From assembly GCF_026745355.1 (NCBI RefSeq), contig NC_079202.1, positions 7,413,629 through 7,477,628 on the forward strand: DNA of 64,000 nt. The letters run 5' to 3'. Both the position numbers and the translations under genes were made by a program. Below the pieces are notes generated by a model. The model ran no database searches and was not told the origin of the DNA. It saw only the letters and a program-made list of their open reading frames with translations. Origin of the DNA: Beta vulgaris subsp. vulgaris (lineage: Eukaryota; Streptophyta; Magnoliopsida; Caryophyllales; Amaranthaceae). Numbering within the stretch: position 1 is the first letter of the stretch; the number at the start of each line of letters is the position of its first letter. Below are positions 10,818-23,104 of the stretch, piece by piece.

Positions 10818-12940
10818 TATTAAAGTATTTTTCATATACTCTCTAGTGGTACAAAATTAATAATTTTTCGAAGGGAAATACTACGTGGTGGCCCTTAGCT
10901 TTGGAATATTCTAGATGGGGAATTCTTGAAATTCGGATCACACAATGTGATCCTATGGTATTGTTTTACAAAGAAAAGTGATATTAATGACTTTTTCCAT
11001 CCAATTTTATAGTTAATTAATTTTTAAAACCCTTAAATCTAATTAATAAAGACTTAATTAATTTTTTTTATAAAAAAAAATAATTTAAACCACATCCAAC
11101 CCCAGCCCCAACTCCCTCTCCTACTTCCACCCTAGCCCCACCTCTTTCCTCCCTTGGTAGCTACTTTAACCACCCCCTCCCTTGCCGCCACCCCTTCCCC
11201 TCCCCTTCCAAACCCCCAAACCCAACAAACCAGCCCCTGCCAATAGCTTAAGGAACTAAAACTTAGCTAAGTAGACAACAGAAAGCGAAACAATTTTCTT
11301 TTTTTTTTGCAATAAATAAAGATGGAATGTAGGATGTTTAAGTAGTACTCAAAGAAATAAAAACAGAAGGAAAATTGTGAAGAATGAAAATGGTAGAATG
11401 CGGTATTTATAGGAATAATTTGGGGGGAAAATTTAATTTTGAAATTCAATTGGGGTGGGAAAATCATGAAATGAAGTACTTTGGGACTTGGGAGATAATT
11501 GCTAAATTGAGGTGAGCGGATGATAATTCATCTGTCTGCAAATGAATAGTAGAGCTACATTGCAAAAGCTTGCAATTACATCCTGCAAATTCATTCAGTA
11601 TGTTGGGAGTAACAGTAACAAATGAATTACCTTTCATTTTAAAAAAAAAAAAATTGCCCATGTACATTATACGGCTATCGTTTCTCCTTCTCTCTATAAT
11701 CGATAGTTTGATACTGTTACTAACAGTATGTTGGTGCCTACTATTACTAACAGTATGTTGGTGCCTGGTGGAATCAAAAATGGTGGTTGTAACTTGTAGG
11801 CTTTTCAGTTTCCACCCATTTTTTCTTTCTTCTCCCTTTTAATCTTATCCTATCCTTTCCACTTTCCACCCTATTCACTCATTCATTATCACAATTCACA
11901 AATCACACCTTCATAAATTCAAAAATCTCCTCTTTATTTTCGAAGGCAGGGGCAAGGTAGGGCCGGAGGGAGAAGCGCAGTTCCCAACCCATGGTTTTGA
12001 CTTTCGAAATTCGAAGGCAGAGGAGTGTCGCCGGACCGCCGGTCTTCAACGGTCCTAAAACATGGTTTCGCAGCACGCAAGAAGGGGGATTGCGGTTTAT
12101 GGGTCGATTTTTGTCACGGTTCAGGTTCAGGGTCTTGGACAGTCATGGTTATTGGGCCGGTTTTGTCACGGTCTCAGGTGCAGGTTCAGGGACGGTCACG
12201 GTTCAGGTTCAGGGTTAGGTTCGTGGGCGGGATAGCCCTCGGTCATACTCCGGTTTACTGTCCGGGTTCAGGGTGGTCCGGTCCGGTCCATTACCCCCCA
12301 CCAACGACCCACGCCAACCCTCTCCTCTGTCCGGTCCTGAACCGTAGACTTGGTGGTCCGGTCCGGACGGTTCCATCTCCGGTCCGGTCCGGTCCAGGGT
12401 TGTGCCCGGTTGAGCCCGCCCATTGGCCACCTAGCGTGAAGCGTTCAACATATGAGAGTGGGAAGAAGTGTGATTGAGGCGCTTGTGGATTCGATTGTTT
12501 AGGGCTCGATTGTGGATTTGACCTGAGAAGAGAGTTAGAAGTCTGGGTGTATCTAATGAGAGAGAGAGGAGAGTGTTATGGTTAGGAGGAGAGAAGAGTG
12601 AGAAGGGGAGTTAGGGTTAGAAGCCTTATTATGTCCATAAAGCGTGTGTGCTGGCCGAATTGGTTACATTTCAGCGTGCTAGACCGAAGCGTGCGTGCTG
12701 GGCCAAAGGTTGGAAACGCGGGTTTTTAGCGGAAAAATAACAAAAATCTGATGCGGTCGTCTGAACCGTATCAGATTAAAAAAACCGCATCAGTTTTCGA
12801 AATCTGATCCAGTCCACAAAAAGGACCGCATCATATTGTCCTTCCAGCTTTCCCTACCATTTTTTATGTTGATTTTTAGATGCGATTTTACAAAAACGGA
12901 ATTTTTTACTAAGTGCTGATAAGGTTTTTTTCCACTAGTG
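10818..12940. other. Non-genic stretch with C-rich segment, GGTCCGGTCC repeats and a CACTA right end
   Basis: At 11095-11240 the plus strand is strongly C-rich. At 12115-12400 tandem short units occur (CAGGTTCAGGG and GGTCCGGTCC). At 12933-12940 a CACTA-type right end, TTTTTTTCCACTAGTG, closes a block carrying inverted ATCTGATGCGGT motifs (12745-12830), so the tail of another CACTA element is present. I could not find its left end. Open frames in the GC-rich part look like artefacts of repeat composition. Confidence 0.5.
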
Positions 12941-13520
12941 GAAGGATTTGATTGGAACGAGACGTAGATGAGATAAACTTTATTATTTCAGTGCAGATGA
13001 CGCGGTTCAACATGTTTCTCTCAATGTTACATCTTCTTCTTTGGAGTTATGACATAGGCGCATGGGGCATCCCTCTTAACATGGGGTAGTTACTTTCTCT
13101 TCATTGTGGTCATAAGGGTTGTTTCAATATAGCTTGCATTTGTAATCGTGTTAAACATCCAAGAGAAAAGTTTCCTTTGAGTGAGAATAGAGCTAATAAT
13201 ATTTTGAAAAAAAATTCATTGCTAATTGTGGGGATATTATAGACATGTTTCTCCTTGTGGAACTAGATACTTTTTTTATTATTATTGTTGATGATTATTA
13301 TGCTCGTGTTATTTGGATATATTTAATGGCTCCACTGAGGAAATTTTTTCGAAGAGGCTAGGGTTTCTCGGGTTTGCAAAGGGGGCTTTTCCACTTCTTT
13401 CTTTCTCTTTCTCTTTCTAGCTTTCTGTTTCATCTTTTACACACATTAGTGGAGGTTTTTTGATAAATGTATGATTGATGATTAATGAGTAGTCAAGCGT
13501 TTTTTTTTTATCCTAATTTC

Positions 13521-13527
<7 letters not shown>

Positions 13528-13560
<33 letters not shown>
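13528..13560. repeat. (AT)n microsatellite
   Basis: An uninterrupted AT dinucleotide run of about 30 bp. A longer, broken AT run follows at 13772-13834 and another at 15341-15366; those two border the element at 13835-15341. Confidence 0.9.
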
Positions 13561-13562
<2 letters not shown>

Positions 13563-13771
13563 GCAAGTTCACATGAGAATGCTCCTTGCATGAGAAATGA
13601 GAATGAATCTCAACCACACGATTGGATTAGAGTTACAATACTTGTTCATTAGAGTTATATCCCCCTAAAAAAATTTGAGCCCAAAATTTTTTTTGAATTT
13701 TTTTCCCAATATTCTATTTTTGGAGTTACATCACTTTTTCTCATGTAGGTATGCGTTCTCATATGAACTCA

Positions 13772-13817
<46 letters not shown>

Positions 13818-13834
13818 AATATATATATATATAA

Positions 13835-15341
13835 TAGGAATAGGATCTTGTGAAAACACCCATTAAAATGAAAACTGAAAACAGAAAATCTGGAGCGTTG
13901 ATTTTGATCGTACGATTTATATCTCAATTCCCTCTCTCCCACTCTAACACTCCCTCTCACTCATCAAACTCCACCCCACTCTTCTCCTCTAAAGATCAAC
14001 CCAGCGAATTTGTCCATCAATGGCAGAAAAGATGGCAGTCATCAATGTCAGTCGCTTAACCCTTCCATTTTTTTTTTCTCTCTCCTCCATCAATGGCAGA
14101 AAAGATTTGCATCTCTACTTCTCTCTTTACTCCTCTGCGAGCTTAGATCAATTCCTAAAATGGCGAAAAATAGTAGATGAAATTGGTGATGTTTCGTTCG
14201 GATTTTTATCATCTTCTCTTTCTTTTGTGGAACTTTTTCAGAGTTTTGTCATCAATTCATCATCAAATTCATCATTTCCTCTAATTTTAGGGTTCTTCTT
14301 CTTGATTTTTTTTCCTATATTCTGATATCTGTGTATTCTTTCTCAATTTTTCTTTTTTAACTTTTCATATTTCATTGTTTTGAACTATCTCTGTTTTGAT
14401 TATTGATTGAGGTTGAATAATTTTAAATTTCTCTGTTTTCTGGTTTGAGAGTTATGTGATTGACGAGTAATTGTTGATTTTATGATACTTTTGAGCTCAT
14501 TTTGTTCATCATTTTCAGATATTCAACTGAATTTTTGAATCTAGTAATTTTCGATCGAAATTGCGGACGTTGTATAACAAATTTTTGAAATGGAACGCCA
14601 TATATTGGATGTTCTTCGCTCTTCCTTTCATATAAACCAGTTCAAACAAATTCACGCCTTAATTCTTACCTACTATACATATCTTTCTCCTCTTTTAGTA
14701 CAGAGATTATGTCATTCTTCTCAGTTAAAATATGCACGCAAGATGTTCGATGAAATGCCTGAACCAGATGAACGCTTGTACAATATGTTCATTTATGGGT
14801 ATTCTAAGCTTGGTTCTTATAAACAAGCTTTGGGTATAAATCTCGCTCTCACCGGAAACTCGGCGATTTTTAGTCTCACATGTTTTCAAGGAGCTCACCG
14901 TCAAAATCTGGCACGTATACACAGTCCTGGTAGAAATTTTCGCCATTTTAAATTTATTTTTCCGATTATTTTGTTCTTTTATTTGCTGTCAAGAAGAAGA
15001 AAAAAAATATTTGATGCCTAATGTAATTTGATACTGGATATAATAGGCAGTATTGTTATTAGTTGCCAAAATATTGTGATTAGTTGCTTTTAAAGCTATT
15101 TGTTACCCCCTCTCACTAACATATATTTCAAGGTAAAAAGTTACCTTAAAAGTGGTAATAGTTACTCTTATAATAAATAAAGTTACCGTTGAAATATATA
15201 GAACTATCCTTAATATAATAAAGTTACCCCAAAACTGATAAAAGTTACCCTAAAAGTGTTAAAAGTTATCCTAAAGGGGTTAAAAGTTACTTTGTTTTCA
15301 GTTTTCAGCCTAAGAGTGGTTTTCAGCGGATCCTTCCCCTA
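13835..15341. mobile_element. Terminal-inverted-repeat element carrying a PPR gene fragment (Pack-type candidate)
   Basis: The first 48 bp (beginning TAGGAATAGGATCTTGTGAA) and the reverse complement of the last 48 bp (beginning TAGGGGAAGGATCCGCTGAA) match at roughly two-thirds of positions and end in the same GAAAACTGAAAAC. Both ends abut AT dinucleotide runs, so any target duplication is masked. The interior contains a pentatricopeptide-repeat coding fragment, then a GTTACC/GGTAAC-rich segment (15100-15290). Carrying a host-gene piece between TIRs is the pattern of Pack-MULEs and similar elements. The superfamily is not proved. Confidence 0.6.
14590..14840 (+). pseudogene. Pentatricopeptide repeat (PPR) protein fragment
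   Basis: From the ATG at 14590 the frame gives an N-terminal segment followed by QFKQIHALILTYYTYLSPLL and then YARKMFDEMPEPDERLYNMF and YGYSKLGSYKQAL. These are the hallmarks of a plant PCMP-type PPR protein: the Q-IHA opening, A-K-FDEMP, and an N-[ML]I-GY turn. After about 14840 the similarity stops and the frame runs through unrelated sequence to a stop at 15019-15021. Full PPR proteins have 400 to 800 residues, so only the first two or so repeats survive. PPR proteins act in organelle RNA processing; this truncated copy is unlikely to do so. It lies wholly inside the TIR element at 13835-15341. Confidence 0.75.
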
Positions 15342-16314
15342 TATATATATATATATATATATATATGATAATACATTAGATTATAATGCAAGTACCATGC
15401 TTTATACGGGGTATTAGTCTACATTAGAGTAATAGATATGATATGTAGAATATTGACTCGGTGTGGATTGAAATTTGTTAGCAAGATCTATCTTATGGAG
15501 AAAAAATTGGAACTGAAGAATATACAAGTCAAGAATAAACGTTGGCTGTTGCCGTCTATCCATTTATGGCCTCTTTCTTTTGTCAGATTTTTCCTCCATG
15601 GCGAACTCTTCGGCTACCAAGACTCACTTTCGGTGGTCAACGCATAAATTTATCCTAATTGCGTCTCTTTTCAGCAATTTTTCCATGGAGCAAGCATTTT
15701 TGATCTAATTTGATTATTAGACGCTTAGCCTAGAAAATGAATGAAATCTTTTCCTTGAATCTTTTTATACTGACAAGAGCCTTTCTTTGAAATTAAACCT
15801 CAAGTATAATTAGAGGATTTGGTGTCCATCATCTTTTACAATTATACCTCTAACTAAAAAAAGTACAATTTCTTCATATTGTAAAAATAAATATATATTG
15901 AATTAAAAGTTGCAATTACAACTTCTCCAATTTTCTGATTTAAAAAATAATAAAAGTAAAAATGGTGAATTACAATTTTTTTTCACTTTACCAGTTTTCT
16001 GAAACAAAAAATTGAGCTTCCTATTTGCTTTTGCATGCATTATGAGTACGTTTGCTTCAACTTATTTTGTCTTTTCTTATCTTATAAAATCTTATCCGAT
16101 CTTATCTTCTATTATCTTATAAGATAGTTTATTTGTGTGTGTCTAAAATCTTATTTTATCTTATCTGATCTTATCATATTTCATCTTATTTTTTCCAGAG
16201 AGATATAAGACTGGTAAAATTAACTTGAATTTTTCTAAAATTTATATCATTCTACGTCTCCATTCTTTTGGACTGGAGAAGTTGAACAGAACTAAACTAA
16301 TAATGATAATAATA
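15342..16314. other. Stretch without a gene
   Basis: AT-rich DNA. At 16060-16190 the phrase CTTATCTTATAAAATCTTA recurs with variations (TCTTATCCGATCTTATCTTC and others), a short degenerate tandem tract. No coding region is supported. Confidence 0.4.
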
Positions 16315-17269
16315 CTTCCTTTGTATCAAACTAAATGCAACAATTCCCTTCACACGTCCTAAGTAAAATTTCTCAAGGTAAGATTAGGAAAAGGTGAGGG
16401 TATGTAATTAAGTTTAATTGGAGAGAGGAGGTGGGACCAAGCACCACCTAATGTCACCCCTACCAGTACCTACTGCTACCACTACCGTCGGGGCACCACT
16501 AGTACCATGACTTACTGCCACCATCACCGTTGGAGCACCACTAGTATCAACAGCTCCACCGAAACACCACCTTCAACTCCACCAAAACACCACCACCAGC
16601 ACCACCGAAACACACTAGCATAACCAGCACATTCACCTAGCAAGTACAGATCATCCGACAATCCCAAGAACTAACCCCCCGACACTGCCTCATCCCTAGA
16701 AAAAGCGGTTGCACAAGCCTCAACCAACCAGACGAGGAGAGAGAATGTCGTTATAACAGATGTGTCGTCGAAGGAGACCAAGAATAGTGCCAGTGATCTC
16801 CTCAGATATAGAAACATCCACACGGACAAGCCGTAAAGCTAGATCTGCCATGGTCGGAGCTGATGTTGAGCGGCTTATGGAAGGAAAGCGAGTGACTGCA
16901 GGAGTTTGGTGGTTGGTGACTTCGGGGGTGAAAGGATGGGACGATTTTCGGAGGGTGGTAGGTGGGAGTGAGGAGAGAGAAAGTGGTGGTGGATGATGAT
17001 GAAGAAGAAAAGTGGTGGTGGGTGAGAGTTAAGGAGGTAGAAAGATGGAGATGATTTGGTTTGCATTGATTTAATTAGTATGATAAGTTTTTGATTAAGG
17101 GTTTAATTAGTTTTCATTAGGTATAATTAAGTGTGGTTTAATTTTTCAGTAAGGGTATTATCGTAAATTCATGCCTAAAAAACTTATCAAAAATAAAAAG
17201 TTTGAAATTGTTGCATTTAATTTACTACCCAAAATGGAAACTATTGCATTTAATTTGATACGGAGGAAG
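16315..17269. mobile_element. Stowaway-like non-autonomous element, 955 bp
   Basis: The ends are CTTCCTTTGTATCAAACTAA and its inverted counterpart (...TTAATTTGATACGGAGGAAG). TA lies on both sides (16313-16314, 17270-17271). The inner blocks ATGCAACAATT and ACTATTGCAT also pair. The interior contains CACCAC-rich simple sequence and short frames with no similarity to a transposase. Confidence 0.7.
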
Positions 17270-17271
17270 TA

Positions 17272-17286
17272 ATAATGATGATGATG

Positions 17287-17346
<60 letters not shown>

Positions 17347-17562
17347 GTAATAGTAATAGTAATAATTAATATTATAAATAATAAATAATAGTAATAATAA
17401 TAAATAACAATAAGTATTATTATTAATTATTAATATTATAATAATAAAACTAATAATAATAGTAATTCATATAATAATAATAAGTAGTAGAATAATATTT
17501 ATCATTATTCTTGTTATTATAATTACAATAATTATGATTATTATAATAATTATAATTATATT

Positions 17563-17597
<35 letters not shown>

Positions 17598-17620
17598 TAA
17601 CAATAACAATAATAACGTTA
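17272..17620. repeat. Long (AAT/ATT)n-type microsatellite region
   Basis: A run of ATA/AAT trinucleotides of about 70 bp (17278-17347) decays into interrupted ATT/AAT repeats and resumes at 17565-17610. It directly follows the Stowaway-like element. Confidence 0.85.
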
Positions 17621-18153
17621 AATTCAACTGAACTAAACTTGACTGAAATAAATTACAAATAACTCCAAAACAACAGGGTCGTACATAAGAAGAAGTGGAT
17701 CTGAATATATTTGGAACAAATTTCGGCTTGAACAAATTAAAATTAAGTACTGCTCATTGGGAGAACTCTGAACAATTTAACATGCACGAATGCTTTTCGA
17801 TAATGTATCCTTCTCAGCTATAGGCATCTATGCTATTTGTGCTATATTTGCTTGAAAGAACGAGCTTGCGTGATTCATTTTAATGACTTAGTCTTGTAAT
17901 ATCGATAAAATTGGTATGACATTACCTTTTTTTTATTTTTTAGATGGCTTTTTATTTATTCATAACACTATTGACATAAATTACTTTAATTGTTTTTTGT
18001 TATTTATACTCAAGAAAATAGATAATCAATATAATCTTTTTAGATTTGAAAATGTTAATATTTTTATGGTTTGCTTATTAACAATCAAAGATATAAATAA
18101 CTATATTATACATTTAATAAACTTGATAGAAAATGAGTCAATTAAAATGATGT

Positions 18154-18156
<3 letters not shown>

Positions 18157-18195
<39 letters not shown>
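18157..18195. repeat. (TA)n microsatellite
   Basis: An uninterrupted TA dinucleotide run at the left border of the LINE tail. Confidence 0.9.
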
Positions 18196-18197
<2 letters not shown>

Positions 18198-18198
<1 letters not shown>

Positions 18199-19180
18199 GT
18201 AAGGATAAAAGAAGATAAGGAGACTCTTCGCACGAGGGGAACTCCAACCTTATCGTTTACAAGAATAAAATGAAGAACGATATGAGCACAATCCTCTATA
18301 TTAAACAAAGAATCAACTAAACGATCAACGTTAGCGATCCAATATCTGCTGCTTTGTTTGCTTTCCGGTAGACAAGCCGAATAGCCCACGAAGAGAAAGA
18401 ATAAATGGATATCCTAGATGATATGAGTAATCTGCCAAGGAGGAGACCAAATACCTTTTTACTGAGTTTATGGCCATAAGATTATCACCTTCAATTTGGA
18501 GGTGACAGATATTGTTTTGGATAGCTAGGCGAATCATTTGTTGAAGAGCAGTTGCCTCGACAAGTAACACAGAAGAAGCTCCAAGGTTGAAAGCTGCAGC
18601 TTTCAGGAGCTGGCCATCAGCATCTCTAATGATAATACCTGCTACTGTAGAAGACCCGCTAACTGAATCGTCAAAGTTGAGTTTGAAGAAGGAGGTGGGA
18701 GGTGGCTCCTAAGAGACGAGGATGGAGGAAGGATACACCAGAGGATGGAGGAAGGGAGGAATGGGAAAATGGGGAACCAGAAGAGTTGGAGAAGTCCACT
18801 GCATTCCTCAGATTCCATTCCGAAAATAAAAAATGTGCTTTATGCACAATTCTGTAAACATTGAGAGAATCATTATGAAAGATAATAGACTTTCTTTCCT
18901 TCCAGATTCTCCATATAAGGAAAACAAATTTGATAGTGGAGGACCTATCATGTCTGATTTTGGACATTGTATTTTGAAGAGTGGTCCGACATAAGGTGTG
19001 AGGTATCCACTCCTTTAGATGGAAATCCCAAAGAGGGATTAGATATGATAAGAGGCCATACCTCGTATAATTATGAAGGTAGTATATTGTAATAAGCATG
19101 CAAAGGAATGGTCTACAAATAGGAGCTAGTTCTGCGTAGACGTGGTCTACGCTAATATTTTTGTAGAGCAAAATCACCCG
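18198..19180 (-). pseudogene. LINE tail: linker and RNase H-like domain (RVT_3 type)
   Basis: The minus strand reads FVFLIWRIWKERKSIIFHND at about 18870-18930, the segment typical between zf-RVT and RNase H in plant L1-type ORF2. Then comes an RNase H-like fold: NFDDSVSGSSTVAGIIIRD (about 18685-18630), SSVLLVEATALQQMI and LQIEGDNLMAINSVKR (to about 18450). A C-terminal segment continues to about 18225. The frame is broken by at least two shifts and the reverse transcriptase itself is absent. It is a 5'-truncated or eroded LINE copy and not a functional gene. Second-choice reading: a plant RNase H-like domain gene fragment. Confidence 0.7.
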
Positions 19181-19194
19181 AATGACATAATGAT

Positions 19195-19439
19195 TCTATT
19201 TTTTCATATAGTGACATTTGAAATCTTAAGTTACACTATAATCTATTATTATCTAACATAGTGACGGTTTTTTAGATATAGTCACCTTTTCTTACATTAG
19301 TTTATCATAACGAAATTTTCACTTTAAGACATAGTAACCTTTTTTCCCATATAGTCACCCTCTACAATTTATAGCTAATCTTCTTTTATATCTATTTTCC
19401 TTTATATAGTGACCCTTTCTATATAGTCACCTTATTATT
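19195..19439. repeat. Cluster of ATAGTGAC / GTCACTAT motifs
   Basis: ATAGTGAC or its reverse complement occurs at least six times in 245 bp, in both orientations, often as TATAGTCACC. A similar ATAGTCAGC lies just after the SINE (19645-19653) as part of its target duplication. Likely the end region of an unidentified inverted-repeat element into which the SINE inserted. Confidence 0.45.
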
Positions 19440-19645
19440 AAGGATAGGAGTTAGCTCAAGTGGGTAAAGCGCTCTCCCTTGGCCCCTGAGGTCAGGGGTT
19501 CGATCCTTACCCCCAGCATGATGCTGGGGTATTTCCTTAGCATGATATGCATGCCGTATCAGCCAATATGTTGGTATTTTCTACAGGCTAGTAGCCTTGT
19601 AGGGGTTAGCCCTTGGACTGACTTAATTTCCTAATTAAAAAAAAA
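19440..19645 (+). mobile_element. tRNA-derived SINE, 206 bp, with 16-bp target duplication
   Basis: The head carries a pol III box A (TTAGCTCAAGTGGGTAAAGC) and box B (GGGGTTCGATCC), spaced as in a tRNA. The body has no reading frame and ends in a run of nine As. The flanks TAGTCACCTTATTATT (19424-19439) and TAGTCAGCTTATTATT (19646-19661) match at 15 of 16 positions, the long duplication expected of LINE-driven retrotransposition. The length and the downstream non-tRNA body rule out a plain tRNA gene. Confidence 0.9.
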
Positions 19646-20104
19646 TAGTCAGCTTATTATTTCTTTTTTCTCTATAGATTAAAGAATACTTGTGAGCTGT
19701 GGACGGTGATTTACGTCTAGTATCATCATTTTATCAATTTGCATAGCGGTTAGAATATTCTATATGAATTAAGAATTTAAAGATTTAAAATGAATAACTA
19801 ACTTTCTTCTAAAGATGAGCATGACAAACATCGTCGATTTAGAGGAAGAAGACATGTTGACTTTTATATTATTTATATTATTACTTACTTTGACTGGAAA
19901 ATATTAATAATATACAATATAAATGTTAGCATGTAAGCTAATGCTAGATGTATTTCATATATATTTATAAGATTTAAATTTTATAATTTTTATAATTTTT
20001 TACAAATATATAATTAGATATATTGATGTTCAAAGTTGTATATCGACAATCATGAAAGTCAAAATGTTGCAATTATAAAGAACGGAGAAAGTATATACCA
20101 CGCT

Positions 20105-20290
20105 AAACTTGGCTTAGTGGTAATATTGTATTTTTCAATTTTAAATTGAGGGTTCAATGTCCACTAGGGGCATTATGGAGGAGGAAAATCCTTACTCTTT
20201 CCTTACTCCGAAGTACTTATCCCGCTAACTTGAGTCGGATTGACCTAGCCTGCGAGAGATTCCAACTAATATGCCACTCTATCTTACCTA
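20105..20290 (+). mobile_element. Possible SINE with degenerate pol III boxes
   Basis: TTGGCTTAGTGGTAAT fits box A and GAGGGTTCAATGTCC about 38 bp further on fits a degenerate box B. A body of about 130 bp follows. I could not find a clean poly(A) tail or a target duplication, so the limits are approximate. Confidence 0.4.
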
Positions 20291-21543
20291 TGTAAAAGAA
20301 GATGTTCGATAGATATTGATATAGTATAAAATTATTCTACTGAAAAAGGTGTGGATGAATATTGAACCTGTGATCCTTGTCAGACTCGCTCTGATAAATA
20401 TATTAATTTTAAATTCCACAAATTAATAGACAAATCAAATAAAATATAAAGACGTATTTGCTCTTTATTAAATGGGTAAAAATATTATTAGTTTATATAT
20501 GTCGATCATACAGTTTATTGCTATCTCCATCAATTGATAACAACATTTGGTGTTTACTGTTAGTGTTTTTCTAATGGAAGTCACTAAAACAATCGAACAC
20601 AACCATACAATTGGTGACATGATAAAGTATTTATTCTACTGAAATGGAATAGCCTGCTTGCATTCCCTCTGCATGAGGTCATAAGTAAGACTGAATAGTT
20701 GCAAGCTACTTTTTTATGGCCCTCGATACATTAGATCCCACCATTACCAAGATACTTCATATACTTCCAATAAAATGAAGTTGTAGAAATAGGAAAATTA
20801 ACGGAACAATACTCTACTAAAGTACGTACTAATACTCAATTCAAAATTTTGTGGCTGTGATTCATCGCTTGTTCTTTGCTCCAAATGGAATCGCGAGCGA
20901 GGAATTCAGGACATGAGAACGACCATCATTAACATTAATATAGACAACGACTAGAATCAATTATTACAACCTCTATAATCTTGATTCCTGATACAGGTAA
21001 TATCCTTTGCCGTACGTACACAATTTTATTTAATTGGTCCGAAATAATTAGATGTAGTTCTTTTCGAGCAATTGGATACAAAGAAAGTCAGAATGGGGTT
21101 TGATTTTCTCAAGACCACATCCTAGCTGAATCAATAAATTTATGAATTATGATTATGCTTGATTAGTGCGGAACAACAATCAATTTAAAATATATTGACA
21201 AAAATTATATGAAGAAGACAAACAAAAAAAAGATTTTACATGGTCCGATTAATGTGATTTAATTCATATGTACGGGAACTTGACCTTCAATGGAGGAAAC
21301 TTGAGAATTACTAGAGTTTTTCAAAAGGCTTAAAAAATCTAATCACCCAATAATCTCTATTTGTAAGATAAAGAAAACCTTTAAGAAACTCTATAATGTT
21401 CTCTAAGTATAACCATAGTTGTATGTCATGAGCAACAACAACTTTGTCAAGTAAATATAATATCAAATCGAGCCAGGCCAAAAAAAACTTGCTTGCCCTA
21501 GGTAGTAATAATAATCCACCCCAAATATATGAAATTAATATAA
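20291..21543. other. Stretch without a gene
   Basis: AT-rich sequence with no reading frame carrying a recognisable domain and no terminal repeats that I could pair. Confidence 0.4.
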
Positions 21544-21553
21544 TAGTTGCACC

Positions 21554-21792
21554 GAGGAAGAGGTGGTAGCGATCAATAGAGTACCACTCCAAATTTCCAA
21601 TACTTTACCCAGGGTTCAAATCCTTATCTCAACAATATGTACGGAAATTCTCTTGTGGTGGCAGTGGACCTTCGAGCCCATTGTCTTCTGGGTTGTTTAG
21701 CCTTGTACCCAACCTCTGAGCTGCCTGCAAACTAGTAGCCTATAAGGGGTTGGTTTTGAGACCAATTATCTCTCCTAATAAAAAAGAAGTAG
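21554..21792 (+). mobile_element. tRNA-derived SINE, 239 bp, with 10-bp target duplication
   Basis: The flanks TAGTTGCACC at 21544-21553 and 21793-21802 are identical. Box B is GGGTTCAAATCC (about 21613-21624); box A is weak (GGTAGCGATCAATAGAG). The 3' part shares CTAGTAGCCT and AGGGGTT with the SINE at 19440-19645, and the tail is A-rich (AATAAAAAAGAAG). It therefore seems to be a related family with a diverged head. Confidence 0.8.
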
Positions 21793-21802
21793 TAGTTGCA
21801 CC

Positions 21803-23086
21803 TACTTGTCCCCTGTCTGGGCTTACTCTTACAATATAACTCTGCTATAAACTAAAAAATTCTTCGAAAATTGAGGAGTCTTGTAGTAAAATAACTTAGG
21901 CATTGATGTGAAGGAAACGACGACATATTAGAAAGGCGTGACTCTGATGGGGATCATTAGCACAAACTTTTATTATACAATTGAGTATATATAAAATAAG
22001 CATGGTATATCGAATGCTAACTTCTTTTACTCCTTACTCATTTCAAGAACTACTAATAAACAAAGTTATACAATAATGAATGCTCCAAATGATCAAAGAT
22101 TAGATTTTGGTGTATTATACACATGGTGTATTCAGGTGTATAGTAAATGTACTCATTCATTGATCATTGGAGGGAGAAAAAAAGAGATGGGAATTGTTGG
22201 AAAAAGAAAAAAAATACACTTCTCTTTTCTACATGACCTAATGATTCATTTAGTAATGCTTTGACTCCAAAAATCTTTTGTCTTTCGTAAATTTTCATCA
22301 ATATTCAGTATCATCTTTAAATTTGTAATGGATGATAATGAGATTGATATAATGGTAAACAAATATTTGAAAATGAAGTTACAATACCTACATGAATATT
22401 AACGCACATGAAACCTTGCTATCAAGGCTAACGATGATGCCATTACTCCATATCACAACTAGAAACATAATTTTTTCATGCCGTTTTTTTTTTAACTCCT
22501 CACCCTTGTTGCTATTTATCACCACATACCAAAAGGCTTGTCAACTCTTTCCTTCCCCTTCATACTTTGACTTCCACATTGTTGATCACCATTTAAGAAG
22601 AAGACATTTGAAGTATGTCAACCGAACTATGGATAATATCGATACTCTTCATTGTGGTCAAATTTGTAATGTATAATCATTAATAATGAATTAATAAAAG
22701 AATATTTCAAGTTTCTATACCATAACGATTTCAAATTTTCGGTCACATTTAATTTGCTAAATTAATTTTAAACATGACAATAAAAAAAAGTTTAAACACA
22801 TTGTAAGTTTATCCTTAATTTACCTCATATTTCTAAAAATATCAATACAATGAATCCTTGTCCATCATGCTCCTAAAATAGCTTGTTAGAGTGAAGAGGA
22901 GGAATTATATTCGAAGTTAATCTTTAACTCTGTAAATACGAAAATTGATTTAAAATACAGGCTAAGATTTTCTTAGTTGAAGTTCTCCATATTGTACTAA
23001 TTTTATACATTTTGAGGTTTCAAATGAGTAATGATCAAAGAATAATCTTAATTAAGTATATAATTTTTTGTTTTGTTTGGTTTTCT
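21803..23086. other. Stretch without a gene, left flank of CACTA element 3
   Basis: There are only short frames with no domain similarity. Because element 3 sits between this stretch and a LINE RNase H region (28995 onward), part of this may be LINE 3' UTR, but I see no direct proof. Confidence 0.4.
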
Positions 23087-23104
23087 CACTAGGGGAAAAA
23101 AAAG

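Noticed and set aside
11991..12477. Open frames in a GC-rich patch, possible gene
   Set aside because: They depend on CAGGTTCAGGG and GGTCCGGTCC repeats and show no recognisable domain; three frames are open at once.
19440..19520. tRNA gene
   Set aside because: Box A and box B are good, but the sequence does not fold into a full cloverleaf and continues into a 130-bp body with a poly(A) tail and a 16-bp target duplication, so it is a SINE.
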